64,000 nucleotides of DNA from Vibrio sp. UBA2441 (GTDB lineage Bacteria > Pseudomonadota > Gammaproteobacteria > Enterobacterales > Vibrionaceae): positions 70,878 through 134,877 of the forward strand of contig DDQN01000055.1 in NCBI GenBank assembly GCA_002342685.1, in the 5' to 3' direction. The translations under genes were made by a program, and so were the position numbers. Under the pieces are notes generated by a model. The model searched no databases, was not told where the DNA came from, and worked only from the letters and a program-made list of their open reading frames with translations. Positions 27,034 through 35,862 of the stretch are shown here, in pieces; the first letter of the stretch is position 1; the number at the start of each line of letters is the position of its first letter.

Positions 27034-27887
27034 GGAATTTAATTAATAGTAACTACTTGCTGCGTGATGCGCAAAAACATGGTTATGCAATACCTGCTTT
27101 TAATGTGCATAACTTGGAAACAGTGCATGTGGTTTTAGATACAGCAAAAAGATTAGAGTCTCCGGTTATTCTTGCGGGTACGCCAGGAACATATAGCTAC
27201 GGTGGTGTGCCTGAGATGATAAGCCTGGTTGATGCTGCTGCGCGCGACCGTGATATGCAGGTAGTACTTCATTTAGACCATCATCACGATCTGGCCGATA
27301 TGGAATACAAGGTTAGAAGCGGTATTCGTTCATCTATGATTGACGGCAGTGCTTTCCCGGTTGAGCAGAATATTGAACTGACTAAACAAGCGGTAAAACT
27401 GTGCCATCGTTTTGGTTGTAGTGTTGAAGCGGAAATTGGTCAGCTTGTTGGTCAGGAAGATGACCTGATTATTGAAGAAGTAAACGACCCTTATACAAAT
27501 CCTGATGAAGCGGTTCGTCTGGTAACAGAAACGAATGTGGACTCGCTTGCGATTGCTATTGGTACTGCTCACGGTATGTACAAAGAAAAGCCGCAATTGG
27601 ATTTTGAGCGTCTGGAAAAAATTGCCAGCCTTATTGAAATTCCACTAGTACTTCATGGCGCATCTGGTGTCCCACATGAAGATGTTACTCGCTGCATTGA
27701 GTTAGGGATCTGTAAGGTTAATGTTGCAACGGAATTAAAACTTGCCTATGCCGATGCACTAAAACAAATTTTTATAAATAACCCAAATGTGAATGACCCG
27801 CGTGAATATAACGTGGCACCTAAACAAGCGATGGCTGAAGTAATAGAACAAAAAATAATTGTTTGTAAAAGCATGGGCAGAATTTAG
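27030..27887 (+). CDS. gatY: Class II tagatose-bisphosphate aldolase catalytic subunit GatY/KbaY
   Basis: A 285-residue class II aldolase. Visible motifs are PAFNVHNLETV, the zinc-binding HLDHHHD, the VEAEIGQLVGQED loop, IGTAHGMY and LHGASGVP. With GatZ it cleaves tagatose-1,6-bisphosphate to DHAP and glyceraldehyde-3-phosphate; related ketose phosphates are possible. The ATG overlaps the gatD stop (ATGA), so translation is coupled. The HLDHHHD block has one His more than the usual HLDHH, which is allowed in the family. Confidence 0.93.
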   Translation: MRNLINSNYLLRDAQKHGYAIPAFNVHNLETVHVVLDTAKRLESPVILAGTPGTYSYGGVPEMISLVDAAARDRDMQVVLHLDHHHDLADMEYKVRSGIRSSMIDGSAFPVEQNIELTKQAVKLCHRFGCSVEAEIGQLVGQEDDLIIEEVNDPYTNPDEAVRLVTETNVDSLAIAIGTAHGMYKEKPQLDFERLEKIASLIEIPLVLHGASGVPHEDVTRCIELGICKVNVATELKLAYADALKQIFINNPNVNDPREYNVAPKQAMAEVIEQKIIVCKSMGRI

Positions 27888-27913
27888 TTTTATTTTATTT
27901 GAAGGTAACTAGG

Positions 27914-28336
27914 ATGTTAAAAAATATCAGTCCACTTATTTCTCCTGATTTATTAAGAGAATTACATAAGATGGGGCATGGGGATGAATTGGTTATTAGT
28001 GACGCGCATTTCCCTGCATATTCATGTAATGATTTAATATTTCGTGCTGATGGAATAGAAGTGTCTCAATTATTAAATGCCATTATTCCTTTATTTGAAC
28101 TTGATCAGTATGTCGATGATAAAGTTGTAATGATGTCACCAGTTAAAGGCGATAAGCTTCCTGAAGGTTTAGTTGAAGAATATTCATCTCAACTTCCTGA
28201 AGATATAGACATAACATTTATAGACAGATTTGCTTTTTATGATAGAGCTCAAACTGCCACGTGTGTCGTCGTAACTGGAACCACTAGGAAATACGGCAAT
28301 ATTATTCTTAAGAAAGGGGTAACACCCCTAAGTTAA
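27914..28336 (+). CDS. RbsD/FucU-family sugar mutarotase
   Basis: A 140-residue mutarotase. MGHGDELVISDAHFP is the signature of FucU/RbsD, and RKYGNIILKKGV is the C-terminal FucU-type motif. It interconverts sugar anomers (fucose- or ribose-like pyranose and furanose forms), helping an aldose or ketose enter metabolism. It follows gatY by 26 bp and precedes the ABC importer, so it probably acts on the imported sugar. I chose ATG 27914, which has GAAGG about eight bases upstream. Confidence 0.88.
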   Translation: MLKNISPLISPDLLRELHKMGHGDELVISDAHFPAYSCNDLIFRADGIEVSQLLNAIIPLFELDQYVDDKVVMMSPVKGDKLPEGLVEEYSSQLPEDIDITFIDRFAFYDRAQTATCVVVTGTTRKYGNIILKKGVTPLS

Positions 28337-28366
28337 TTGCATTCATTGAATGCTGGGAAGCAATGT

Positions 28367-29890
28367 ATGACCGAAGCTTTACTGTCAATGCGTAACATCT
28401 CCAAGGGTTTCCCTGGGGTTCAGGCGCTTAGTAATGTTGACTTTGATTTGCGCAAGGGCGAAGTCCATGCACTCATGGGTGAAAACGGCGCAGGTAAGTC
28501 GACGTTAATGAAGGTACTCATTGGAGTGCATCAAGCGGACGAAGGAACTATTTATTACAAAGGAAAAGAGACAAGTTTTGACTCTGTACTAGAGGCTCAA
28601 AAACAGGGCATCAGTATGATATTTCAGGAGCTCAATCTTATTCCTCATTTAACCGTTGCGGAAAACATTTTCTTTGCTAGAGAACCATTAACAAATGGCA
28701 TCATTAATAAGAGAAAGATGATTTCTGATGCACAAAAGTTACTCGACATATTTGATATTGATGTCAATCCTTTAGATGTTGTTAATACATTGTCAGTTGC
28801 TAAGCAGCAGATGGTTGAAATAACTAAAGCACTCTCATTTGATGTTGAAGTGTTAATTATGGATGAACCGACTTCTGCGTTGACTGAAAAGGAAATTGAG
28901 AAACTTTTTGAGTTGGTTAATAAGTTAAGAGCTCAAGGTGTGTGTGTTGTGTATATTTCACACAGAATGGATGAATTAAAAAGAATATGTGACCACATCA
29001 CTATATTCAGGGATGGAACTTATGTTTCTGACCATCCGTTCCATGATATTTCTATGGATGAAATTATCGCCAGAATGGTAGGTCGTTCATTAGATAATCA
29101 TTTCCCGCCTAAGACATCTGTCGTTCAGGACGAGCTGATTATGTCTGTCATGAATGCTGAAAGGACAGGGGTTTTTGAACCGCTTAATTTTGACCTAAGA
29201 AAAGGCGAAATTCTCGGGATAACCGGCCTTGTAGGTGCTAAGCGTACTGAAATGGCACGTGCTATTTTCGGTGCCGATCCTCTTGATGGTGGCGAAATTT
29301 ACATCCACGGTCAGCAAGTGGTTATCAAGAACCCGACCGACGCGATTAAAGCAGGTATTGCTTATTTGTCTGAGGACAGAAAGCTAAATGGTATCGCGGT
29401 GAAAATGTCAATTCGTGAAAACATTACCATGGCGTCAATGGACAAAGTGTCCAACAAGTACGGCCTTATCTCAGCGCCTGAAGAGGGTAAAGCCTCGAAC
29501 ACATTTATCGGCAAGATGGGAATTAAAACCCCAACGATAGAACAGTTGGTCAGTAACTTGAGTGGCGGTAACCAACAGAAAGTGGTTATTGGTAAATGGC
29601 TGTTCAGAGACGCGAAAGTCATGATTTTTGATGAGCCGACACGTGGTATCGATGTAGGTGCTAAATACGCTATTTATGAACTACTGAACGAGTTAGCTTG
29701 CCAAGGCGTTGGCGTCATTATGATTTCATCAGAACTACCGGAAGTACTGGGTATGTCTGACAGAGTGATTGTGATGAAAGAAGGCGAAATGACAGGCATT
29801 TTAGATGCACGTCAAACGGATCAAGAAGAAATTATGCATTACGCAACGGGCGCAAAAGATATGTTCGCTCACGGATATGGAGAAGCTTAA
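28367..29890 (+). CDS. Sugar ABC transporter tandem ATPase (RbsA/MglA/XylG type)
   Basis: A 507-residue protein with two ATPase domains. The first has Walker A GENGAGKST and a normal Walker B VLIMDEPTSALTEKE. The second has the degenerate Walker A GLVGAKRTEM typical of this family, the signature LSGGNQQKV and MIFDEPTRGIDVGAK. It powers import of a monosaccharide through the permease encoded next. ATG 28367 is preceded by GGGAAG. The gap of one base to the permease shows operon organisation. Confidence 0.94.
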   Translation: MTEALLSMRNISKGFPGVQALSNVDFDLRKGEVHALMGENGAGKSTLMKVLIGVHQADEGTIYYKGKETSFDSVLEAQKQGISMIFQELNLIPHLTVAENIFFAREPLTNGIINKRKMISDAQKLLDIFDIDVNPLDVVNTLSVAKQQMVEITKALSFDVEVLIMDEPTSALTEKEIEKLFELVNKLRAQGVCVVYISHRMDELKRICDHITIFRDGTYVSDHPFHDISMDEIIARMVGRSLDNHFPPKTSVVQDELIMSVMNAERTGVFEPLNFDLRKGEILGITGLVGAKRTEMARAIFGADPLDGGEIYIHGQQVVIKNPTDAIKAGIAYLSEDRKLNGIAVKMSIRENITMASMDKVSNKYGLISAPEEGKASNTFIGKMGIKTPTIEQLVSNLSGGNQQKVVIGKWLFRDAKVMIFDEPTRGIDVGAKYAIYELLNELACQGVGVIMISSELPEVLGMSDRVIVMKEGEMTGILDARQTDQEEIMHYATGAKDMFAHGYGEA

Positions 29891-29891
29891 G

Positions 29892-31877
29892 ATGACTGAT
29901 AAACAAAAAGCAATGCTGCAAAAAATGGCTGCATTAGGAGGGTTGATCTGTCTATTTATCGCCTTCACATTAACCAACGACTATTTCTTTACCCTGAATA
30001 ACATGATGACCATTGGTCTGCAGACGTCAACGATCGCCTTCATTGGTATCGGTGTAACTTGTGTAATTCTGACCGGTGGTATCGACCTTAGTATTGGTTC
30101 TGTTGTTGCATTGGCAGGTGTTGCCGCAGCTATGGCCGTAAATGCTGGGCTACCTGTGCCGTTAGGTATGGTGCTTGGTATTATTGTTGGTGGTCTATGT
30201 GGCATGGTGAATGGCATGTTCATCACAAAACTTAGGATCCCACCATTTATTGCAACGCTTGGCATGATGATGGTCGCACGTGGTATTGCTTTATACGTAA
30301 CCAATGCTGCGCCTGTATCAGGAATGCCAGAATCATTCTCTTACCTAGGTAATGGCGCACTATTCCGCGTTGTTGAAATTGGCGCAAATGGATTCCCGCT
30401 GGTTAAATTCCCTGGTATCCCTTACCCAGTAATCCTGATGATCGTTATCGCTGCGATGTTTACCTTCGCGCTAACTAAGTTACGTCTGGGTCGCTATCTA
30501 TATGCAATCGGTTCAAATGAAGAAGCCGCTCGCTTATCCGGAATCCAAACTGACAAAGTAAAAGTTTATGCCTATATAGCCAGTGGCGCACTTGCTGGTC
30601 TTACAGGCGTCGTACTTGCTTCTCGCTTAATCACTGCTCAGCCAAATGGCGGTATGATGTATGAGCTAGATGCTATTGCAAGTGCCGTAGTCGGAGGAAC
30701 TTCTCTGATGGGTGGTGTAGGGACAGTCCCTGGAACACTTATTGGAGCCTTCATTATGGGTGTGCTACGTAATGGTCTGAACATGAATGGTGTTTCATTC
30801 TTTGTTCAACAAATCATTATCGGTAGCGTAATAATCATGACGGTAGCGTTTGATCAGCTTCGTCAAAGTAAAGTAAATAAACCAAAATCTGTACCTAAAA
30901 AGAAAGACACGCCTAACAAGGAGGGCGCTACTATGAAAAAACTCGCAATGGTTGCTATGATTGGACTTACAACTGTACTTAGTACTCCAGATGTATTCGC
31001 TAAATCATCCGAAATCGCGGTTATCGTGAAAACTTCTAACTCTAACTTCTGGCAGAATGTTCGTGGCGGAGCTGAAGATGCGGATAAAGAATTAAGCAAT
31101 TATACAATGACATTCCAGGGTCCTGAAGCTGAAACAAACGTTGCAGAGCAGGTGAACATGGTTGATAACGCAATTAACCGTGGTGTAGCAGGTATTCTTC
31201 TTGCGCCTTCCGATCCAAACGCTTTGATTCCATCAGTTAAAAAAGCATGGGAAGCTGGTATCCCTGTTGTACTTATCGATTCAAACCTAGATAGTGACGG
31301 AAAATATTACCAATCATTCCTAGCAACAGATAACCGTTCTGCTGGTGCTCTTGCTGCACAAAACCTAGTTAAAGATCTTAAAGGCAAAAAAGGCACAGTT
31401 GCTATGATGTCTTATACTCCAGGTGCTGGTTCTGCTATCGAACGTGATGGTGGTTTCATGGACGAAGTGAAGAAAGCTGGTGTTGATGTACTAGGTCCAT
31501 TCTACTCTCAAGCAGACATGGTTACAGCGCTTAACCAAACTATCGACGTACTTGCGTCTAACCAAGAGCTAGTAGCTATCTTTGGTTCAAACGAACCAAC
31601 AGCAATTGGCATGGGCCGTGCGCTTAAGCAACAAGGTTTTGCTGGTAAAGTAGTTGCAGTTGGTTTTGATGGTAACTCTGACTTACAAGCTTTTGTAAAA
31701 GATGGAACACTTAACGGTATCGTAGTTCAGTCTTCCTACGCGATGGGTTACAAAGGTGTGAATACAATCAACGCTATTATTAATGGTGATAAAGTTGAAA
31801 AATTCATCGATACAGGTGTTGTATTTGTAACTAAAGAAAACATTGATACTAAAGAAGCTAAAGCGGTTCTTTACTAA
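29892..31877 (+). CDS. Sugar ABC permease fused in frame to periplasmic sugar-binding protein (RbsC-RbsB type)
   Basis: A single 661-residue reading frame. Residues 1-323 are an RbsC-like permease (membrane helices and the GIDLSIGSVVALAG, AARLSGI and ASAVVGGTSLMGGVGT motifs). A lysine-rich linker (about 324-347) follows, then a second part starting at Met348 with a signal-peptide-like helix (MKKLAMVAMIGL ... VFA) and a full RbsB-like binding protein (IAVIVKTSNSNFWQ, GFDGNSDLQAF). Normally these are two genes. A strong ribosome site, AAGGAGGG, precedes Met348, so both a fusion and a free binding protein could be made. No stop codon or frame change is visible at the junction. Confidence 0.9.
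   Translation: MTDKQKAMLQKMAALGGLICLFIAFTLTNDYFFTLNNMMTIGLQTSTIAFIGIGVTCVILTGGIDLSIGSVVALAGVAAAMAVNAGLPVPLGMVLGIIVGGLCGMVNGMFITKLRIPPFIATLGMMMVARGIALYVTNAAPVSGMPESFSYLGNGALFRVVEIGANGFPLVKFPGIPYPVILMIVIAAMFTFALTKLRLGRYLYAIGSNEEAARLSGIQTDKVKVYAYIASGALAGLTGVVLASRLITAQPNGGMMYELDAIASAVVGGTSLMGGVGTVPGTLIGAFIMGVLRNGLNMNGVSFFVQQIIIGSVIIMTVAFDQLRQSKVNKPKSVPKKKDTPNKEGATMKKLAMVAMIGLTTVLSTPDVFAKSSEIAVIVKTSNSNFWQNVRGGAEDADKELSNYTMTFQGPEAETNVAEQVNMVDNAINRGVAGILLAPSDPNALIPSVKKAWEAGIPVVLIDSNLDSDGKYYQSFLATDNRSAGALAAQNLVKDLKGKKGTVAMMSYTPGAGSAIERDGGFMDEVKKAGVDVLGPFYSQADMVTALNQTIDVLASNQELVAIFGSNEPTAIGMGRALKQQGFAGKVVAVGFDGNSDLQAFVKDGTLNGIVVQSSYAMGYKGVNTINAIINGDKVEKFIDTGVVFVTKENIDTKEAKAVLY
30918..30935 (+). promoter_or_regulatory. 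Internal ribosome-binding site and start for free binding protein
   Basis: AAGGAGGG (30918-30925) lies seven bases before ATG 30933, in frame with the permease. Initiation here gives a 314-residue sugar-binding protein with its own signal peptide. Confidence 0.7.
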
Positions 31878-31917
31878 TCGGCTTCTTTAGTAATTGATTA
31901 AAATATAGAAAGAAAAA

Positions 31918-31940
31918 AGTGCCCCTGTAATAGGGGCACT
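31918..31940 (+). other. Intercistronic hairpin after binding-protein domain
   Basis: AGTGCCCCT (31918-31926), loop GTAAT, AGGGGCACT (31932-31940): a perfect 9-bp stem without a T run. It lies between the transporter and the aldo/keto reductase gene. Such hairpins often stabilise the mRNA of highly expressed binding proteins or partly attenuate downstream genes. Confidence 0.75.
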
Positions 31941-31959
31941 CATTGAAAAGGAATTAAAC

Positions 31960-32982
31960 ATGTCTCAATTCAAAATCTCGGAAAATGCCGTTGCTCAATC
32001 GGTCATACCTTATAAAGTTTTATCTAACGGCGAAAAAATGCCAGCGATTGGTATGGGAACATTTGGTTCAGACCGATTTACCGCTCAAGAAGTGTCTGAT
32101 GCAGTACTTGGTGCCGCTTCAGTCGGTTTTCGTTTCTTTGACTGCGCATCTGTTTATGGCAACGAAAAACTGATTGGTGAAGTTTTTCAAGAGATGATGA
32201 ACGGTGGCATTCCAAGAGAAGAGTTGTATATCGACTCAAAAGTATGGAATGACCAACATGACGATGTCATTGCAGCATGTAAACAGTCATTAGCCGATCT
32301 ACAGCTTGATTATCTGGACCTTTACCTTGTTCACTGGCCTTTCCCTAACTACCATGCGCCAGGTTGTACGGTTGATTCAAGAAGCCCAGACTCTAAGCCA
32401 TACATTCATGAAGACTTTATGAATACTTGGCGTCAAATGGAACAGCTTGTGGATATGGGTCTTGTAAAAAGCATCGGTACTTCAAACATGACTCAGGCCA
32501 AAATGGAGCTTTTATTAAAAGATGCTCGTATTAAACCTGTTGTTAACGAATTTGAATGTCACCCTCACTTCCAGCAACAAGCGTTTTACGATTATCTTGT
32601 TTCTGAGGAAGTTTTACCTGTTGGCTTCTGCCCAATTGGTTCACCAACACGCCCGGACCGCGATACGACCGAAAATGATACGGTTGACATCGAAGATCCT
32701 GTCATCGTAGCAGCAGCAAAACGTTTGGGAGTACACCCAGCAGTTGTATGTATTAAGTGGGCTGCACAGCGTGGACACGTTCCTATTCCATTCTCGGTTC
32801 GTGAAATTGAATATACGACAAACCTTAAGTGCATCACTGAAAACCCTCTGACCGACGAAGAAATGGAAGCAATCTCAAAAATTGATAAAGATTGCCGCCT
32901 GATCAAAGGCCAGGTATTCCTTTGGGAGACAGCTGGTGACTGGGAAGATCTATGGGACCTTGACGGTACTATCGCTTCTTAA
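31960..32982 (+). CDS. Aldo/keto reductase
   Basis: A 340-residue AKR. The catalytic tetrad can be placed: Asp in FFDCASVYGNE, Tyr in the same motif, Lys in IDSKVWND and His in LVHWPFPN. The late IPFSVREIE segment corresponds to the NADPH-binding loop. It reduces an aldehyde or aldose (for example a sugar to its alditol) or works in reverse. It is the last catabolic gene of this run, so it probably acts on the imported sugar or on the aldehyde released by the aldolase. Confidence 0.88.
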   Translation: MSQFKISENAVAQSVIPYKVLSNGEKMPAIGMGTFGSDRFTAQEVSDAVLGAASVGFRFFDCASVYGNEKLIGEVFQEMMNGGIPREELYIDSKVWNDQHDDVIAACKQSLADLQLDYLDLYLVHWPFPNYHAPGCTVDSRSPDSKPYIHEDFMNTWRQMEQLVDMGLVKSIGTSNMTQAKMELLLKDARIKPVVNEFECHPHFQQQAFYDYLVSEEVLPVGFCPIGSPTRPDRDTTENDTVDIEDPVIVAAAKRLGVHPAVVCIKWAAQRGHVPIPFSVREIEYTTNLKCITENPLTDEEMEAISKIDKDCRLIKGQVFLWETAGDWEDLWDLDGTIAS

Positions 32983-32993
32983 TCTAATTAATG

Positions 32994-33031
32994 CCGTTCA
33001 CTCTTAATTAAGAGAGTGAACGGTTGTTTTT
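32994..33031 (+). terminator. Rho-independent terminator after aldo/keto reductase gene
   Basis: CCGTTCACTCT (32994-33004), 8-base loop, AGAGTGAACGG (33013-33023), then TTGTTTTTG. An 11-bp perfect stem. Confidence 0.88.
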
Positions 33032-33054
33032 GTGTTTATAAAAGGAGGAGTTAA

Positions 33055-33834
33055 ATGAATGTGCTCGAAAGGCAAGAAAGCATACTGGAACTGCTCGAAA
33101 CTAACGGTAGGGTAGAAGTAAAAGATCTAGTCGAACTTTTTGATACGTCAGAAGTCACTATTAGAGGTGATTTACGCAAGTTGGAAAAATATAAAAAATT
33201 AAAACGATTTCATGGTGGCGCTCATTCTTTGGAGACTTTGCCCTTAGTTATTCAAAAATCTGAACGTGAGATTACGCTTGAAAGTCGTTATGACATCAAT
33301 TTCCATTGTAAAAAGAATATTGCAATTAAAGCCGCTACATTTGCAGAAACTGGTGATTCCATCATTATTGATAGTGGAAGTACTACACATATGGTTGCTG
33401 AAAAATTGGCTGAAACCGGGGAAATAATCGCGATAACTAATAATCTAGCGGCGGCGGATGCATTGGCTGACGCCCCGGGCACGACGTTGGTTATTTGCGG
33501 TGGTACTTATAGATCCAAAACGAAATCATTACACGGTTCTAAGACAGAGCAGTGTCTAGAAGGTGTTTCTGCCGATATGTTATTTATTGGTGCTGACGGC
33601 ATTGACCCGGATAAAGGCATTACGACGTTTAACGAAGGTTATACCATTAGTTCTGTTATGGCAGCCTGTGCACATAAAATAATTGCGGTTGTTGATTCTT
33701 CTAAGATGGGTCGTGTTGGTTTTAATCATGTATTGGATATCGAATTAATTGATGTACTAGTGACGGATCAGAATATAAGTAAAGAGTATATTAAAAAATT
33801 CCGTTCAAAAGGAATAGAAGTCGTTTTAGCCTAA
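33055..33834 (+). CDS. DeoR-family transcriptional regulator (GatR/SrlR-like), copy 1
   Basis: A 259-residue DeoR regulator with an N-terminal winged helix (about 1-57, SEVTIRGDLRKLEK) and a C-terminal sugar-phosphate sensor of the DeoR_C/ISOCOT type (IIIDSGSTTHMVAE ... ITNNLAAADAL ... FIGADGIDPDKGITTFNEGY). It probably represses the sugar cluster and is released by a pathway intermediate. AGGAG precedes the ATG. A highly similar second copy of equal length lies 2.8 kb downstream. Confidence 0.92.
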   Translation: MNVLERQESILELLETNGRVEVKDLVELFDTSEVTIRGDLRKLEKYKKLKRFHGGAHSLETLPLVIQKSEREITLESRYDINFHCKKNIAIKAATFAETGDSIIIDSGSTTHMVAEKLAETGEIIAITNNLAAADALADAPGTTLVICGGTYRSKTKSLHGSKTEQCLEGVSADMLFIGADGIDPDKGITTFNEGYTISSVMAACAHKIIAVVDSSKMGRVGFNHVLDIELIDVLVTDQNISKEYIKKFRSKGIEVVLA

Positions 33835-33864
33835 ATAAAAATTAAATAAAAATTAAATAAAAAT
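33832..33864 (+). repeat. Three perfect 11-bp tandem repeats overlapping stop codon
   Basis: TAAATAAAAAT is present three times back to back (33832-33842, 33843-33853, 33854-33864). The first copy supplies the TAA stop of the DeoR gene. Copy-number change here would not alter the protein but would change the short spacer to the chemoreceptor gene. Confidence 0.9.
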
Positions 33865-33914
33865 ACCCTTAAATAGAATTAATCCGATAACGTGAACTTG
33901 GATTGGGAGTCATT

Positions 33915-35675
33915 GTGCCTAAATTATCCTTTAAAAATAAAATATTTATTTCGATCTTCGCCTTTTTGTCGATTGCAATAATAACCTCATACTTGAGCTC
34001 GAAGTATTATATTGAGAGAAATATCAATGATATTTTTTTGGAAAACACCGAGAGCCAAGTATCTTTAATTTCAGGAAATATACGTGCTGAGTTAGACTCA
34101 ACCTTGAAGCTGACAGAAAATATTACGGTACCAATTTCTGGGATTCAATCCATGATTGAAGACACTGGCTTCCATAATATTATCAAGGTATTGTCTTCTA
34201 CCACCTTATTTAAATCGCCAGAAATTACCCTGACAGATGAACAACGCCAACGTTATCTTTCTATGGCGGAACAGGTTGAAAAGTCGCCCATTATTAGCGA
34301 TTTAATTATAGAGAACAACTCACCATTAATCAGTATTGCTATGCCAGTAAGCAGTGCAAAAGGTGGTGGTATTGACCTATATTTTGTCGATCTTTCGTCG
34401 ATTATAAAAACATTGGAATCTTTCAAGAGGGAAGGTCGATACTACGAACTGTATGATGCGATGGGTAACCAAATATATTCAGATAAAGTCCCGGGTGATT
34501 TGATTAATATAGAGTATAAAATCCCTGTAGGAACAAAGCATTGGACACTAATTGGTTATGTCGACCAACAATTGGTTAATCGCTTAACAGATAAGCTAAA
34601 TATAGAGATTACTAAAGTGTTGGCGGTGGTCAGTGTATTATTGATTGTCATTTCATGGTTTATATTAACCATGGTTTATAAACCGATAGTGTCGCTTCGG
34701 GAAGTTGTTGGCTCTTTAGCGACCCAAGAAGTTGATCTCACTAAAAGACTAGAGGTTAAAAGTGAAGACGACCTTGGGCTTATAGCAAAAGGTATCAATG
34801 GATTTAGCCAGCATTTAGAAGAATTGATTGCGAATATTTTAACGTCAAACAACGAAATTTCCCATGTAACAAATAGCCTTAACGACAATAGCAAAGTGAA
34901 TGCGTCGTTGATTAAGGAACACAGACAAGAAACCGAAATGATAGTGACGTCTGTTACCGAAATGGCCGCAACATCTGAAGATATAGCCAGAAACTCCAAT
35001 GATGCTGCTAAGCTAACGCAACAGGCAGCGCAAGAATCTGAGGAGAGCAATGGAGTTGCAGCAGAAGCCATTCATAGCGTTGATACCTTGATAGAAGAGG
35101 TTGAAGAAGCGGAAAATCATGTATCGTCAATGTCTGGTGATATCGAAGAGATTGCGTTAGTTCTTAATGTTATTGGCGATATTGCAGACCAAACCAATCT
35201 TTTAGCACTAAATGCAGCGATAGAAGCAGCGCGGGCTGGAGAGCAAGGTCGTGGATTTGCAGTGGTAGCCGATGAAGTTAGAGTACTTGCCGCTCGAACG
35301 CAGAAAAGTACTTCTGAAATAGATCAAATGTTGGAAAGGTTACGAAGTGGGAGCAATAAGGTAGTCAAATCTATTGCAAATACCAAGCAATGTTGTACGA
35401 CGACCTCAGATAAAACGGCATTAGTGACCACATCTTTGGAAAAAATAGCCCAATCTGTTGCGCTCATCAATGATTACAATACACAGATTGCAGTCACAAT
35501 TGACCAACAAACGTCAACGAGCCAGCAGATTAGTGAAAATATGAACTCGATTCAATCTGTTGTGCTTCAGCTGGAACAGGGTATTGATGACTCCGATCAG
35601 AAGACTTCTTTATTGTATTCTGCGAATATACAGGTTCAGAAAGAGGTTGGTAGATTTAAATTAACTACTGATTAA
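33915..35675 (+). CDS. Methyl-accepting chemotaxis protein within sugar locus
   Basis: A 586-residue chemoreceptor: membrane helix 1 (about 8-28), a periplasmic sensor domain (about 30-235) without a recognisable name, membrane helix 2 (about 237-258), HAMP (about 258-310) and the signalling domain with the tip IADQTNLLALNAAIEAARAG. It lies between two DeoR regulators of a sugar cluster, so its ligand may be that sugar or its binding protein. I chose GTG 33915, which has GGGAG upstream; TTG 33903 is the alternative. Confidence 0.9.
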   Translation: MPKLSFKNKIFISIFAFLSIAIITSYLSSKYYIERNINDIFLENTESQVSLISGNIRAELDSTLKLTENITVPISGIQSMIEDTGFHNIIKVLSSTTLFKSPEITLTDEQRQRYLSMAEQVEKSPIISDLIIENNSPLISIAMPVSSAKGGGIDLYFVDLSSIIKTLESFKREGRYYELYDAMGNQIYSDKVPGDLINIEYKIPVGTKHWTLIGYVDQQLVNRLTDKLNIEITKVLAVVSVLLIVISWFILTMVYKPIVSLREVVGSLATQEVDLTKRLEVKSEDDLGLIAKGINGFSQHLEELIANILTSNNEISHVTNSLNDNSKVNASLIKEHRQETEMIVTSVTEMAATSEDIARNSNDAAKLTQQAAQESEESNGVAAEAIHSVDTLIEEVEEAENHVSSMSGDIEEIALVLNVIGDIADQTNLLALNAAIEAARAGEQGRGFAVVADEVRVLAARTQKSTSEIDQMLERLRSGSNKVVKSIANTKQCCTTTSDKTALVTTSLEKIAQSVALINDYNTQIAVTIDQQTSTSQQISENMNSIQSVVLQLEQGIDDSDQKTSLLYSANIQVQKEVGRFKLTTD

Positions 35676-35773
35676 ATAATGATGATCCAGTGATTTTGAC
35701 CATTTTAGGAACAAAAATGTAATATATTGCATAATTTTAGTCGCTTTATCCGATCTGGCTTATTTTTTGAAAC

Positions 35774-35803
35774 ATTTCGACTCTTTACGAATAGGGTCGA
35801 AAT
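35774..35803. promoter_or_regulatory. Candidate operator: ATTTCGAC/GTCGAAAT inverted repeat before second deoR gene
   Basis: Perfect 8-bp arms, ATTTCGAC (35774-35781) and GTCGAAAT (35796-35803), are separated by 14 bp. The words resemble the TTTCG/CGAAA boxes before gatZ and between xylB and gatD, which suggests DeoR autoregulation. The rest of the 35676-35862 gap has no gene. Confidence 0.6.
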
Positions 35804-35862
35804 AGGCATACTTGTCCAAGTAGACTTCAAAATAAATCGAAAGTGGATAACTAGGTAATACT

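Noticed and set aside
27914..28336. A fucose utilisation operon based on the FucU-like protein
   Set aside because: No fucose isomerase, fuculokinase of the FucK type or class II FucA aldolase is present. The neighbours are Gat-type genes.
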